64,000 nucleotides of DNA from Burkholderia oklahomensis C6786 (GTDB lineage: Bacteria > Pseudomonadota > Gammaproteobacteria > Burkholderiales > Burkholderiaceae): positions 558,001 through 622,000 of the forward strand of contig NZ_CP009556.1 of the NCBI RefSeq assembly GCF_000959365.1. Direction: 5' to 3'. Position numbers and translations under genes: made by a program. How positions within the stretch are numbered: the stretch's first letter is position 1; every line of letters begins with the position of its first letter. Positions 17,335 to 26,731 of the stretch are shown in pieces. The notes beneath the pieces are model-generated. The model was not told where the DNA came from. It saw nothing but the letters and a program-made list of their open reading frames with translations, and made no database searches.

Positions 17335-18915
17335 ATGCAGATCACTGGAGAGATGTTGATTGGCGCGGCCGCCGTGCGCGGCACCGAAGGCACGATGCGC
17401 GCGTACGATCCGGCGCAGGGCGTCGAGCTCGAGCCGGCGTTCGGCGCGGGCGGCGCGGGCGACGTCGACCGCGCGTGCCGGCTCGCGAGCGCCGCATTCG
17501 ACGCGTTTCGCCAAGCGCCGCTCGAGGCGCGCGCGCGTTTTCTCGAAGCGGTCGCCGAGCGCATCGTCGGGTTCGGCGATCAATTGATCGAGCGCGCGCA
17601 TGCGGAATCGGCGCTGCCCGTCGCGCGACTCGAAGGCGAGCGCGCGCGCACGGTCGGCCAGTTGCGGCTGTTCGCGTCGATCGTGCGCGACGGCCGCTGG
17701 CTCGATGCGACGCTCGATTCCGCGCAGCCCGACCGCAAGCCGCTGCCGCGCGCGGACCTGCGCTTGCAGAAGATCCCGCTCGGCCCCGTCGCGGTGTTCG
17801 GCGCGAGCAACTTTCCGCTCGCGTTCTCGGTCGCGGGCGGCGACACCGCATCGGCGTTCGCGGCCGGCTGCCCGGTCGTCGCGAAGGCGCATCCCGCGCA
17901 TCTCGGCACGTCGGAGCTCGTCGGACGCGCGATCCAGCAGGCGGTGGCCGATTGCGGATTGCCCGAAGGCGTGTTTTCGCTCGTCGTCGGCGCGGGCAAC
18001 GCGATCGGCGAGGCGCTCGTCGCGCATCCGGCGATCAAGGCGGTCGGCTTCACCGGCTCGCGCGCGGGCGGCGTTGCGCTGATGGGCGTCGCCGCGCGGC
18101 GGCGCGAGCCGATTCCGGTCTTCGCGGAAATGAGCAGCATCAATCCGTTCTTCGTGCTGCCGGGCGCGCTGCGCACGCGCGGCGCGAAGATCGCGCAAGG
18201 CTTCGTCGATTCGCTGACGCTCGGCGTCGGACAGTTCTGCACGAACCCGGGGCTCGTCGTCGCGCTCGACGGGCCGGACCTGAAGGCGTTCGTCGACGCG
18301 GCCGCGCAGGCGCTCGCGCAAAAGGGCGCGCAGACGATGCTCACGGCGGGCATCGCATCGTCGTACGAGAGCGCGATCGCGGCGCGCCGCGCGGCGACGG
18401 GCGTGAGCGAAGTCGCGCAAGGCACGCGCAGCGACGCGCGGAACGCCGCGCTGCCCGCGCTTTTCACGACGACGCATACGCAGTTCGCCCAGGACCCGCA
18501 GCTCGAAAGCGAGATCTTCGGGCCGACATCGCTCGTCGTCGTGTGCCGCGACGTCGACGAGATGATCGCGCTCGCCGAGCACGTCGAAGGGCAGCTGACC
18601 GCGACGCTGCATCTCGACGACGACGACGTCGATCTGGCACGCAAACTGTTGCCGACGCTCGAGCGCAGGGCGGGCCGCATCGTCGCGAACGGCTATCCGA
18701 CGGGCGTCGAGGTCGCGCACGCGATGGTGCACGGCGGGCCGTTTCCGGCGACGTCGGACCCGCGCGGCACGTCGGTCGGCGCGCTCGCGATCGAGCGCTT
18801 CCTGCGGCCCGTCTGCTATCAGGACCTGCCCGCGGCGCTGCTGCCGGCCGCGCTCGCCGACGCGAATCCGCTCGGTCTCTGGCGCTTGCGCGACGGCCAG
18901 CTCGGCAAGGCGTGA
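17335..18915 (+). CDS. Alpha-ketoglutarate semialdehyde dehydrogenase (2,5-dioxovalerate dehydrogenase)
   Basis: A 526-residue aldehyde dehydrogenase that oxidises 2,5-dioxopentanoate to 2-oxoglutarate with NAD(P), the last step of non-phosphorylated pentose and hexarate breakdown. [20 protein letters not shown] is characteristic of the KGSADH subfamily. GFTGSRAGG binds the cofactor, the general base is Glu at about 265 (FAEMSS) and the nucleophile Cys at about 302 (GQFCTNPG). The start follows GGAGGAAGC. An SMP-30 lactonase starts 5 bp after its stop, so the two are co-transcribed. Confidence 0.9.
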   Translation: MQITGEMLIGAAAVRGTEGTMRAYDPAQGVELEPAFGAGGAGDVDRACRLASAAFDAFRQAPLEARARFLEAVAERIVGFGDQLIERAHAESALPVARLEGERARTVGQLRLFASIVRDGRWLDATLDSAQPDRKPLPRADLRLQKIPLGPVAVFGASNFPLAFSVAGGDTASAFAAGCPVVAKAHPAHLGTSELVGRAIQQAVADCGLPEGVFSLVVGAGNAIGEALVAHPAIKAVGFTGSRAGGVALMGVAARRREPIPVFAEMSSINPFFVLPGALRTRGAKIAQGFVDSLTLGVGQFCTNPGLVVALDGPDLKAFVDAAAQALAQKGAQTMLTAGIASSYESAIAARRAATGVSEVAQGTRSDARNAALPALFTTTHTQFAQDPQLESEIFGPTSLVVVCRDVDEMIALAEHVEGQLTATLHLDDDDVDLARKLLPTLERRAGRIVANGYPTGVEVAHAMVHGGPFPATSDPRGTSVGALAIERFLRPVCYQDLPAALLPAALADANPLGLWRLRDGQLGKA

Positions 18916-18920
18916 GCGCG

Positions 18921-19862
18921 ATGGACGCAATCGATTCCCGGCGCTATCCCGATCCGGCCGTCCGCGTGCTCGATCCGCGCTTCGATTCGCTGCGCATCCG
19001 GTCCGCCTCCGTCGAATGCCTGTACCAGGGCGCGCGCTGGTCCGAAGGCCCGGTGTGGTTCGGCGACGGCCGCTATCTGCTGTGGAGCGACATCCCGAAC
19101 AACCGGATTCTGCGTTGGGACGAGCAGAGCGGCGCGGTCGACGTATTCCGGCAGCCGTCGAACAACGCGAACGGCAACACGCGCGATCGCGCGGGACGCC
19201 TCGTCACGTGCGAGCACCTGGCGCGCCGCGTCACGCGCACCGAATACGACGGGGCGATCGCCGTGCTTGCCGAGCGTTTCGAAGGCAAGCGCTTCAATTC
19301 GCCGAACGACGTGGTCGTGAAGTCCGACGGCTCGATCTGGTTCAGCGATCCGGACTTCGGCATCCAGAGCTTTTACGAAGGCGAGAAGCAGGAGTCGGAG
19401 ATGCCGGAGCGCGTCTACCGGATCGATCCGCACACGGGCGCGGTCGAGCCTGTCGTCGACGGCGTGCCGGGGCCGAACGGCCTTGCGTTTTCGCCGGACG
19501 AGTCGGTTCTGTACGTCGTCGAATCGAAAGGGCGGCCGCGCACGATCCGAGCTTACGACGTCGCAAGCGACGGCAAGTCGGTGCGCAACGGACGCGTGCT
19601 GATCGACGCGGGGCAGGGCACGCCGGACGGCTTTCGCGTCGACGTGCACGGCAACCTGTGGTGCGGCTGGGGGATGGGCACCGACGAGCTCGACGGCGTG
19701 CGCGTGTTCACGCCCGAAGGCGACGCGATCGGGCATATCGCGCTGCCCGAGCGTTGCGCGAACGTCTGCTTCGGCGGACGGCATCGGAACCGGCTGTTCA
19801 TGGCGGCGAGTCATGGGTTGTATTCGCTGTATGTGAATACGCAGGGGGCGATGGGCGGTTGA
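18921..19862 (+). CDS. SMP-30/gluconolactonase family lactonase
   Basis: A 313-residue six-bladed beta-propeller lactonase. EGPVWFGDGRYLLWSDIP at about residues 34-51 supplies the metal-binding Glu. RFNSPNDVVVKSDGSIWFSD and GPNGLAFSPDES supply the Asn and Asp ligands. Its role is probably hydrolysis of an aldono-lactone made by an upstream sugar dehydrogenase, feeding the pathway that ends at the adjacent KGSA dehydrogenase. No sugar dehydrogenase or sugar-acid dehydratase is in the window. Confidence 0.88.
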   Translation: MDAIDSRRYPDPAVRVLDPRFDSLRIRSASVECLYQGARWSEGPVWFGDGRYLLWSDIPNNRILRWDEQSGAVDVFRQPSNNANGNTRDRAGRLVTCEHLARRVTRTEYDGAIAVLAERFEGKRFNSPNDVVVKSDGSIWFSDPDFGIQSFYEGEKQESEMPERVYRIDPHTGAVEPVVDGVPGPNGLAFSPDESVLYVVESKGRPRTIRAYDVASDGKSVRNGRVLIDAGQGTPDGFRVDVHGNLWCGWGMGTDELDGVRVFTPEGDAIGHIALPERCANVCFGGRHRNRLFMAASHGLYSLYVNTQGAMGG

Positions 19863-20490
19863 GCACAGGCGCGCCGCGATGCATGTTGCCCGCGTTGCGG
19901 CGCGGCTTGGCCCGGCTCGGTGTGCCTGATGTGCTCGAGGGCGCGGCGTATGCGTTGCATCGCGATGCAGTGCGCTGCGTCGATCCGCATCGCTTGCGCG
20001 CGGATTCGGATGCGCATCCTTTGGCGCGGCGTCGTGGGCGATGCCGGAATCGACACTATGGTCGCTTTTTGGGGCGAGCGCGCATCGATATCGGTGCTGG
20101 TACCGGTACCGATTTCGCTGATAGCGCGAAGACCCATGACATTGCATCGACGCGAGCGCCGAAAGAGCATTCGCACGCGCGTTTCATGACGCACGCCGAA
20201 GCGGCGCTGCATCGATCATCGTGCGTAGCGCACCGCGCGAGCCTGACATCTTCCATGCGTGCCGCGTTCATTTCGAGGCAGCATAACGAACGACGAAACG
20301 CGACGATCGCGCGACGCGCACATTCAAACGCCCGAATCAAACGGTGAACCGGATTCAACGCGCGGATGCATGAACACGTCGATGTAAGAATGCAACCGAG
20401 GCCCTGCTGCGCGACGACCGCGCGGCGAAAGCAATCACTCCGTGCGCGGACCGACCCCGCACCGGCACGCACGCGGCGACGACACCGACA
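19863..20490. other. Gene-poor region
   Basis: About 630 bp with no supported gene. Open frames here are short, arginine/histidine-rich and lack ribosome sites. A GGTACCGGTACC-type repeat is present near 20100. No terminator was recognised after the SMP-30 gene. Confidence 0.5.
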
Positions 20491-20910
20491 TCAGCGCGGA
20501 ATCGGCGCGAACTCGATGATGCGCCCTGGCCGACGCGGCGGATGATACGGCGACGGCAGCTCGTCGTCTGCACGCGCGCCGCCGCCCGGTGCGGCGGCGT
20601 CGAACCCCTTGTCGACGACCGTGTAGCCGGCCCGCGGCGCAAACTGCGGATGATTGCCGTCGGGCCGGCTGTCGAAGCCGGCGAAGCCGTCGGGCGTTTC
20701 GGGCATCGCATTGACGAGCGACGCATTGCTCGTCGTGATCTGGTCAGGCGAAATCGGCTCGCCGTTCGCGATGCGGGCGGCCTCGCGATTCTTGCCGTCG
20801 GTATCGACAGTGCTGTCGTGTGTCGCGTCGTTGTACAACTCGACGCTGCGCGGATGCCCGTGGCCGGCGTCGGCGGGCGTCTTGCGTTCGAACGGATTCA
20901 TCGCGGTCAT
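20491..20910 (-). CDS. Hydrophilic protein of unknown function
   Basis: A 139-residue hydrophilic protein (MTAMNPFERKTPADAG...), Pro/Gly/Asp-rich, with no signal peptide or membrane helix and a low-complexity, probably disordered character. The C-terminus is basic and proline-rich (PSPYHPPRRPGR). The start is uncertain: ATGs at 20940, 20910 and 20901 are all in frame and none has a good ribosome site. No family was recognised. Confidence 0.5.
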   Translation of the reverse strand: MTAMNPFERKTPADAGHGHPRSVELYNDATHDSTVDTDGKNREAARIANGEPISPDQITTSNASLVNAMPETPDGFAGFDSRPDGNHPQFAPRAGYTVVDKGFDAAAPGGGARADDELPSPYHPPRRPGRIIEFAPIPR

Positions 20911-21180
20911 CCCAGCGGCGCGAAGCCCGGAGCATTGCAAGACCCGTTCCGGGCACGACGGGAAAAGGCGCGCGTGCGAGCGCCGCTGCCGCGCCGCGTG
21001 CCACGTTTTCCAAATAATTATTTCAGCTAGAAGACGCGTTTTCTACAGAGTATGATTCTTTTCCGACAAAGCGGTGCGCGGCATTCGGCGCACCCGCTTC
21101 AGCCCGCACCGGGCGCCGCGGCATCCTTAACGGACGGGTAGCGAAGAAGAAGGTAAAGGGGACTTAAGGTGGGCGGACTT

Positions 21181-21417
21181 ATGCACTCTACGACAACAGC
21201 ATTCACGCATCGCGGGTATCTGCTGAACTGCGCGCCGGCGCGCGCGAGCGACGGCTCGTTCCATCCGTACGTGGTCATCTCCCGATCGAGCGACGGCGAA
21301 CTGGTCGCCAATCGTTTCTTTCCCTCCGATCTGCATTTCAACGACGAAGACGCGGCGATCGCGCATGCGCGCGATTGGGCCGTCCGATGGATCGACGCGA
21401 GCAGTCTCACCATTTAG
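21181..21417 (+). CDS. Small conserved-looking protein of unknown function
   Basis: A 78-residue soluble protein (MHSTTTAFTHRGYLL...) with a compact alpha/beta-looking composition: NCAPARASDGSFHPYVVIS, then RFFPSDLHFNDEDAAIAHAR and an amphipathic C-terminal helix. AAGGTGGG precedes the start, and a GTG four codons upstream is an alternative. A terminator-like hairpin follows at 21492. Function unknown. Confidence 0.6.
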   Translation: MHSTTTAFTHRGYLLNCAPARASDGSFHPYVVISRSSDGELVANRFFPSDLHFNDEDAAIAHARDWAVRWIDASSLTI

Positions 21418-21491
21418 GACGGCGCGACGACGGACGTTCCGCTGACACGGCAAAAACGCGGTAATCTTGCGGAACCCGTCACTTTTATCAG

Positions 21492-21525
21492 ACGGCCGTG
21501 CGACGAAGCGCGGCCGTGTGTTTTT
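21492..21525 (+). terminator. Probable intrinsic terminator
   Basis: Inverted arms ACGGCCG (21492-21498) and CGGCCGT (21511-21517) with a 12-base loop are followed by GTG and five Ts. It lies 75 bp after the small gene ending at 21417 and directly before the serine acetyltransferase start, so it may also act as a leader structure for that gene. Confidence 0.5.
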
Positions 21526-21529
21526 GCCT

Positions 21530-22453
21530 ATGTCGAAATCCGCCCGAAACTGGGGCCTCGAACAGATCGTCACCGAGCTGCGGGAATCCCGCGAGAAGCT
21601 GCATCGCACGCGCCATCCGCGCGGCATTCGCGAGTTGCCGTCGCGCGACGCGATCTGCACGATCGTCTCGGGCCTGCGCGCCTCGTTGTTCCCGACGCAC
21701 TACGGCGCGCCCGATCTGACCGACGAAACCGTCGACTATTACGTCGGCCATACGCTCGAAAGCACGCTGCGCCTGCTCGCCGAGCAGATCCGCCGCGCGT
21801 TGCCGTTCCTGCCCGAGCACGCGGAGACGCCGTCCGCCGCGCTCACCGAACGCGCGTTCGAGATCGCGCGCGAGTTCGGCACGCAACTGCCCGGCATTCG
21901 CGCGCTCCTCGTCAGCGACATCCAGGCCGCCTACTCCGGCGACCCGGCCGCGCAGCACATCACCGAGATCCTGCTCTGCTATCCGGGCGTGCTCGCGATG
22001 ATGCACCATCGGCTCGCGCATGCGCTGTATCAGCTCGGCGTGCCGCTTCTCGCGCGCTTCATCAACGAGATCGCGCATTCGGCGACGGGCATCGACATCC
22101 ATCCGGGCGCGCAGATCGGCCCGAGCTTTTTCATCGACCACGGCACGGGCGTGGTGATCGGCGAGACCGCGATCATCGGCGAGCGCGTGCGGCTCTATCA
22201 GGCAGTCACGCTCGGCGCGAAGAGCTTCCCCGCCGACGGAGAAGGGATGCTCGTCAAGGGCAACGCGCGGCATCCGATCGTCGAGGACGACGTCGTGATT
22301 TACGCGGGCGCGACGATCCTCGGCCGGGTGACGATCGGCAAGGGCTCGGTGATCGGCGGCAACGTATGGCTCACGCATAGCGTGCCGCCCGGCAGCGGCG
22401 TCGCGCAGGGGAAGATTCGCGAGGGCGAGAAAGAGAACGCCGAGAAGGATTGA
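21530..22453 (+). CDS. Serine O-acetyltransferase (EpsC/SrpH type)
   Basis: A 307-residue serine acetyltransferase that acetylates L-serine with acetyl-CoA in cysteine biosynthesis. The long alpha-helical N-terminus is of the EpsC/SrpH subtype. The left-handed beta-helix contains GIDIHPGAQIG, FFIDHGTGVVIGETAIIG and VTLGAKSFP, with the catalytic Asp/His in the FIDHGTG segment. The C-terminus is hydrophilic (GKIREGEKENAEKD). The ATG at 21530 was chosen over an upstream in-frame start inside the hairpin region. Confidence 0.9.
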   Translation: MSKSARNWGLEQIVTELRESREKLHRTRHPRGIRELPSRDAICTIVSGLRASLFPTHYGAPDLTDETVDYYVGHTLESTLRLLAEQIRRALPFLPEHAETPSAALTERAFEIAREFGTQLPGIRALLVSDIQAAYSGDPAAQHITEILLCYPGVLAMMHHRLAHALYQLGVPLLARFINEIAHSATGIDIHPGAQIGPSFFIDHGTGVVIGETAIIGERVRLYQAVTLGAKSFPADGEGMLVKGNARHPIVEDDVVIYAGATILGRVTIGKGSVIGGNVWLTHSVPPGSGVAQGKIREGEKENAEKD

Positions 22454-22502
22454 GCGGGCGGCGCGGTTGCCGCCGGCCCGCGCCGCGCTTGTCGCTTACT
22501 CT

Positions 22503-22537
22503 GGTTGCCGGTTGCCGGTTGCCGGTTGCCGGTTGCC
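22503..22537. repeat. Tandem repeat, five copies of GGTTGCC
   Basis: Five exact 7-bp copies, 35 bp in all, lie in the 92-bp gap between convergent genes. Perfect identity between copies suggests recent slippage, so the copy number is likely to vary between strains. Confidence 0.95.
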
Positions 22538-22545
22538 GCTTTCGC

Positions 22546-23349
22546 TCAGTGCTTGCCGGCGGGCGACCGGTGCTTGTACAGCACGTCCTGATCGACGCGG
22601 ATCAGGTTCTGTCCCGCATCGACGACGAAGTCCGCGCCGTTGTATGCGGGCCCCGTCAGCAGCAGGATCGCATCCGCGACGTCGTTCGGCCCGGCGATCC
22701 GCGCAAGCGGCGTCGACGCGCGGCTCGCGTGCTCGAAGTCGGCCGGCGTCTGGTCGTCGCTCGGCAGCATCAACCCCGGAAACACCGCGTTCACGCGCAG
22801 CACCGGGCTCGCCGACAGCGCGAGCATCTGCGTGAGATTGCCGAGCGCCGCCTTCGCGACCGTGTAGCTGAAATGGTCGCGATGGAAATTCTCCTTGATC
22901 TTCTGGTCGACGACGTTGATCACGACGCCCTGCGCGCCTGCGGCTTTCGCGCGCTCGTAGTACGCGCGCGTCAGCAGGATCGGCGCGCGGCAGTTGATCG
23001 CCCATGCGTTGTCGAATGCCGCGAGATCGAAGCTCGGCAGGTGGTCCTGCCAGAACACCGACGCATTGTTCACGAGCACGTCGAGACGGCCGAAGCGGGC
23101 GTAGACCGCGTCGACGAGATGCGCGATGGCGTCCGCATGGGCAAGATCGGCTTGCAGCGCGACGGCTTCGCCGCCCGACGCCTCGATCTCTCGCACGACC
23201 GCGCGCGCGGCGTCGGCCGACCGGTCGTAATGCACGGCGACGCGATAGCCGCGCGAGGCGAAGCGCAACGCGAACGCGCGGCCCGCGCGGCGCGCGGCGC
23301 CCGTCACGAGTACGACGGGTGCGGTGGCTGGTTTCATGCTCGACTGCAT
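22546..23349 (-). CDS. SDR oxidoreductase, pteridine-reductase/FolM-like
   Basis: A 267-residue SDR. The cofactor motif TGAARRAG (Arg-Arg in place of SG) and NNASVFWQD are typical of the FolM/PTR1 pteridine-reductase branch, which reduces dihydromonapterin or dihydrofolate with NADPH. The catalytic pair is Tyr and Lys in SYTVAKAA. Its first codon abuts the folE stop (TAA-ATG), so it is translationally coupled to GTP cyclohydrolase I, which supports a role in pterin metabolism. A second ATG four codons in (MKPATAP) is an alternative start. Confidence 0.8.
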   Translation of the reverse strand: MQSSMKPATAPVVLVTGAARRAGRAFALRFASRGYRVAVHYDRSADAARAVVREIEASGGEAVALQADLAHADAIAHLVDAVYARFGRLDVLVNNASVFWQDHLPSFDLAAFDNAWAINCRAPILLTRAYYERAKAAGAQGVVINVVDQKIKENFHRDHFSYTVAKAALGNLTQMLALSASPVLRVNAVFPGLMLPSDDQTPADFEHASRASTPLARIAGPNDVADAILLLTGPAYNGADFVVDAGQNLIRVDQDVLYKHRSPAGKH

Positions 23350-24081
23350 TTACGTATTCGTCAGATTGACCGAGGACGGATTCGCGACGATCGACAGGAA
23401 TTCGCGACGCGTCGCCGGATCGGTGCGGAACGTGCCGAGCATTCGCGACGTCACCATCTCGACGCCGGGCTTGTGGATGCCGCGCGTCGAGATGCACTGA
23501 TGCGCGGCTTCGAGGATCACGCCGACGCCCTTCGGCTGCAGCACGTCGAACAGCGTGTCGGCGATCTGCACGGTCATCTTTTCCTGAATCTGCAGGCGCT
23601 TCGCGAACGCGTCGACGAGGCGCGCGAGCTTCGAGATGCCGACGACGCGATGGTGCGGCAGATACGCGACGTGCGCGCGACCGATGATCGGCACCATGTG
23701 GTGCTCGCAATAGCTTTCGAAGCGGATGTCCTTCAGCACGATCATCTCGTCGTAGCCGTCGACTTCGCTGAACGTGCGCGCGAGGATGTCGCGCGGTTCG
23801 AGCGCGTAGCCCGAGAAGAATTCTTCGTACGCGCGCACGACGCGCGCCGGCGTGTCGACGAGACCTTCGCGTTCCGGATCGTCGCCCGCCCAGCGCAGCA
23901 GCACGCGCACGGCCGCTTCGGCTTCGTCGCGGCTCGGCCGGCTCGCGGGCACGGGGGCAGGCGCGGGCGAGGGAGCGGCGGCGCGAGTCGTCTGCTTGCT
24001 CGCCGTTTTGTTCGTTGCCTTGCTCGCCGCCTTGCGCGCGGTCGGGGCCGCCGTCTTGCTTGCGGTCTTTCCTTTAGCCAT
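23350..24081 (-). CDS. folE: GTP cyclohydrolase I
   Basis: A 243-residue enzyme converting GTP to 7,8-dihydroneopterin triphosphate, the first step of folate and pterin synthesis. The catalytic domain begins at about residue 50. Zinc ligands are in SYCEHHMVP and [10 protein letters not shown], and the GTP-site segments [20 protein letters not shown] are intact. The first 50 residues are an odd, probably disordered Lys/Ala/Thr/Pro tract ([20 protein letters not shown]) not found in the E. coli enzyme. It is coupled to a downstream pteridine-reductase-like SDR. Confidence 0.92.
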   Translation of the reverse strand: MAKGKTASKTAAPTARKAASKATNKTASKQTTRAAAPSPAPAPVPASRPSRDEAEAAVRVLLRWAGDDPEREGLVDTPARVVRAYEEFFSGYALEPRDILARTFSEVDGYDEMIVLKDIRFESYCEHHMVPIIGRAHVAYLPHHRVVGISKLARLVDAFAKRLQIQEKMTVQIADTLFDVLQPKGVGVILEAAHQCISTRGIHKPGVEMVTSRMLGTFRTDPATRREFLSIVANPSSVNLTNT

Positions 24082-24215
24082 ATGCTCTGAACTCCGTAAG
24101 GACCGCTGACGTCGCGGCCGGTCGATTATTGTTTCATGCTTTCGCTTGGAGCGTGTGCCGTGGTGCGCATTCGCGAATGCCGGGCGTGCGCTGCCGCACC
24201 CGTAGCGGGCAGTCG

Positions 24216-25139
24216 TCACTTCGGCCATTCGTCGAGCGCGTCGTTGAACAGATCGGCGACGACGCCGCGCAGCCACGCGACGCTCGCGTCGTTGTGGAAC
24301 TTGCGGTGCCAGTGCTGCTTCAGGTCGAAGCGCGGCAACGGCAGCGGCGGCTCGACGAGCATGATCGACGCGTGCTCGGTCGCGTACGCATAGCCGATCG
24401 CGTGCGGGACCGTCGCGATCAGATCGGTGCGGCTCAGGATGAACGGCAGGCTCATGAAGTGCGGCGTCTCGAGCACTGCGCGGCGCGCGAGCCGCCGCTT
24501 CGCCAGATATTGCTCGAGCACTTCCTGGCTGCGGCCTTCCGCGCGCACGACCGCGTGGCCGCACGCGAGGAACTGCTCGAGCGTGAGCGGCTGCGCGGCG
24601 AGCGGATGGCCGCGCCGCAGCAGGCAAATGAAACGGTGCGTGAAGAGCCGCTGCTGGAAGAAGTTGGTGCCGCCGAGATCCGGAAAGTAGCCGACCGCGA
24701 GATCGACGCCGCCGTCCTCGAGCGCGCGCCCGACCTCCGCATGCGGCAGCGATGCCGAACGCAGATTCGCATGCGGCGCGTGTTCCGCGAACGCCTGGAG
24801 CAGCCGCGGCAGAAACACGATCTCGCCGACGTCCGACAACGCGATCGAGAACGTGCGCGTGCTCTTCGCCGGATCGAAGTCGTGCGGCGCGACGAGGCCG
24901 CGCTCGATGCTCGCGAGCGCGTCGCGCGCGGCCGGAATCAGCGCGAGCGCGCGAGGCGTCGGCTCCATTCCGCGCGACGTTCGCACGAAGAGCGGATCGC
25001 CGAAATGCTCGCGCAGCCGCCCGAGCGCGGCGCTCACGCGCGGCTGGCTGACGCCGAGCAGATCGCCCGCGCGGCTCACGTTGCGCGTCTCGTTGAGCGC
25101 GACCAGGTACGGAATCAGGTTCAGATCGAGTTCGGGCAT
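24216..25139 (-). CDS. LysR-family regulator next to pobA
   Basis: A 307-residue LTTR with the HTH at the N-terminus ([28 protein letters not shown]) and the NodD-like phrase [16 protein letters not shown]. The effector domain follows. It is divergent from pobA, with a clear ATTC-N7-GAAT LysR-type box between them, so it probably activates pobA in response to 4-hydroxybenzoate or an intermediate. The start at 25139 ([10 protein letters not shown]) fits the family; a longer frame upstream overlaps the promoter. Whether it also controls the pca genes is unknown. Confidence 0.85.
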   Translation of the reverse strand: MPELDLNLIPYLVALNETRNVSRAGDLLGVSQPRVSAALGRLREHFGDPLFVRTSRGMEPTPRALALIPAARDALASIERGLVAPHDFDPAKSTRTFSIALSDVGEIVFLPRLLQAFAEHAPHANLRSASLPHAEVGRALEDGGVDLAVGYFPDLGGTNFFQQRLFTHRFICLLRRGHPLAAQPLTLEQFLACGHAVVRAEGRSQEVLEQYLAKRRLARRAVLETPHFMSLPFILSRTDLIATVPHAIGYAYATEHASIMLVEPPLPLPRFDLKQHWHRKFHNDASVAWLRGVVADLFNDALDEWPK

Positions 25140-25219
25140 CGGATCGATACTATTGGATATGCGTATACAACTTATCTCCTGAATGGCGTTGCCGCATAGT
25201 CGGGATAGCGCTGACAATC

Positions 25220-25278
25220 GATTCACTATTCGAATCAATGTTCACGTTGCATGGGACCGGTGTAAGCGCTAGAGCGCT
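25220..25278. promoter_or_regulatory. LysR-type box and second palindrome upstream of pobA
   Basis: The LTTR-like interrupted dyad ATTC-N7-GAAT (25221-25235, T-N11-A) lies 70-85 bp upstream of the pobA start. A second symmetric element, AGCGCT-AG-AGCGCT (25265-25278), sits between it and the ribosome site, at about the expected -10/operator position. The first is likely the activator site. The role of the second is inferred from position only. Confidence 0.6.
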
Positions 25279-25305
25279 AACTCCGGTCGACACAGGAGAC
25301 GAACA

Positions 25306-26577
25306 ATGCGCACGCAAGTCGCGATCATCGGCGCCGGTCCGTCCGGGCTGCTTCTTTCCCATCTGCTCCGCCTGCAAGGCGTCGAATCGGTCGTGCTCGA
25401 GGCGCGCTCGCGCGAATACTGCGAGAACCGGATCCGCGCCGGCGTGCTCGAGCAGGGCACCGTCGACACGCTGAACGAAGCCGGCCTGGGCGCCCGGATG
25501 CGACGCGAGGGCCTTGTCCACCGCGGCATCGAGCTGCTGTTCGACGGCCGCCGCCACCGGATCGACTTCGGTGAGCTGACGCCCGGCCGCGCGATCACCG
25601 TCTATAGTCAGCACGAAGTGGTGCGCGATCTGATCGCGGCCGCGCTCGAGCACGGCCTGCCGGCCCATTTCGACGTGCGCGACGTCGAACTGCACGACGT
25701 CGCGACCGAGCGGCCGTCGGTGACGTTCACGCACGCGGACGGCCGCACCGAGCGAATCGACTGCGACTACGTCGCCGGCTGCGACGGCTTCCACGGAACC
25801 GCGCGCCAGACGATTCCCGCCGAGCGGCTGCGCACGTTCGAGCGCGTGTATCCGTACGCGTGGCTCGGAATCCTCGCCGATGCGGCGCCGTCGCTCGACG
25901 AGCTGGTTTATGCGCATCATGCGCGCGGCTTCGCGCTGTTCTCGATGCGCTCGCCGACCGTCACCCGACTGTACCTGCAATGCCGGCCCGACGAGAACCT
26001 GGCCGAATGGCCGGATGCGCGGATCTGGGAAGAACTGCGCACGCGCTTTGAAAACGACGGCGGCTGGGCGCCGAACGAAGGCCGCATCACGCAGAAGAGC
26101 GTGACGCCGATGCGCAGCTTCGTGTCCGAGACGATGCAGTACGGGCGACTGTTCCTTGCGGGCGACGCCGCGCACATCGTGCCGCCGACGGGCGCGAAAG
26201 GGATGAACCTCGCGGTCGCCGACGTGCGGGCGCTGTCGCGCGCGCTCGGCGCGCACTATCGCGACGGCCGCGACGATCTGCTCGATGCGTACTCGTCAAC
26301 CTGTCTGGAACGGGTATGGCGCGCCGAGCACTTTTCGTATTGCATGACGAATATGCTGCATCCGTCCGCCGACGATTCGCCGTTCGTCAACCGGCTGAAG
26401 CTCGCCGAGCTCAGGTACGTGACGCGCTCGCGCGCGGCCGCGCAGTCGCTCGCGGAGAACTACGTCGGCTTGCCGTTCGACGATGCGGCAGGCGTCGCGT
26501 CGTTCGACACGGCCGCCGTCGCGCGAGCGTACGGCGCGGCGATCGCGGCCGCGGTTGCAGGCGCGGCGTCGCCTTGA
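25306..26577 (+). CDS. pobA: 4-hydroxybenzoate 3-monooxygenase
   Basis: A 423-residue class A flavoprotein hydroxylase converting 4-hydroxybenzoate to protocatechuate with NADPH and O2. FAD motifs are GAGPSG (residues 10-15), the DG-type AGCDGFHG and the GD-type LAGDAAHIVPPTGAKGMNLA. The N-terminal SREYCENRIRAGVLEQGT is specific to PobA. It is slightly longer than the 394-residue Pseudomonas enzyme through an alanine-rich C-terminal tail. It starts the 4-hydroxybenzoate branch; protocatechuate 3,4-dioxygenase (pcaGH) is not in the window. Confidence 0.95.
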   Translation: MRTQVAIIGAGPSGLLLSHLLRLQGVESVVLEARSREYCENRIRAGVLEQGTVDTLNEAGLGARMRREGLVHRGIELLFDGRRHRIDFGELTPGRAITVYSQHEVVRDLIAAALEHGLPAHFDVRDVELHDVATERPSVTFTHADGRTERIDCDYVAGCDGFHGTARQTIPAERLRTFERVYPYAWLGILADAAPSLDELVYAHHARGFALFSMRSPTVTRLYLQCRPDENLAEWPDARIWEELRTRFENDGGWAPNEGRITQKSVTPMRSFVSETMQYGRLFLAGDAAHIVPPTGAKGMNLAVADVRALSRALGAHYRDGRDDLLDAYSSTCLERVWRAEHFSYCMTNMLHPSADDSPFVNRLKLAELRYVTRSRAAAQSLAENYVGLPFDDAAGVASFDTAAVARAYGAAIAAAVAGAASP

Positions 26578-26612
26578 CAATCCTGCGCGCGCGCCTCTAT
26601 GATCGGCACACC

Positions 26613-26646
26613 GTTCGCTAATCGAATCTGAGTTCGTAATTCGAAC
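26613..26646. promoter_or_regulatory. Probable PcaR-type operator pair upstream of pcaI
   Basis: GTTCGTAATTCGAAC at 26632-26646 is a perfect 15-bp palindrome. GTTCGCTAATCGAAT at 26613-26627 is an imperfect copy 19 bp upstream. Both resemble the 15-bp site recalled for the IclR-family regulator PcaR of Pseudomonas putida (GTTCGATAATCGCAC). They lie about 85-120 bp before the pcaI start. No pcaR gene is in the window. Confidence 0.6.
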
Positions 26647-26731
26647 AAATCGGATCGTCCGGCGAGGCGCGCAGCCATGCGCGAACGCGTGCCGCAGCGG
26701 GCGGCGCGTGCGGATTCGCATAGGAAGAGAC

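Noticed and set aside
16798..18930. A 710-codon open frame on the minus strand
   Set aside because: It is antisense to the clear KGSA dehydrogenase gene, extremely Arg/Asp-rich and has no family features; a shadow of third-position GC bias.
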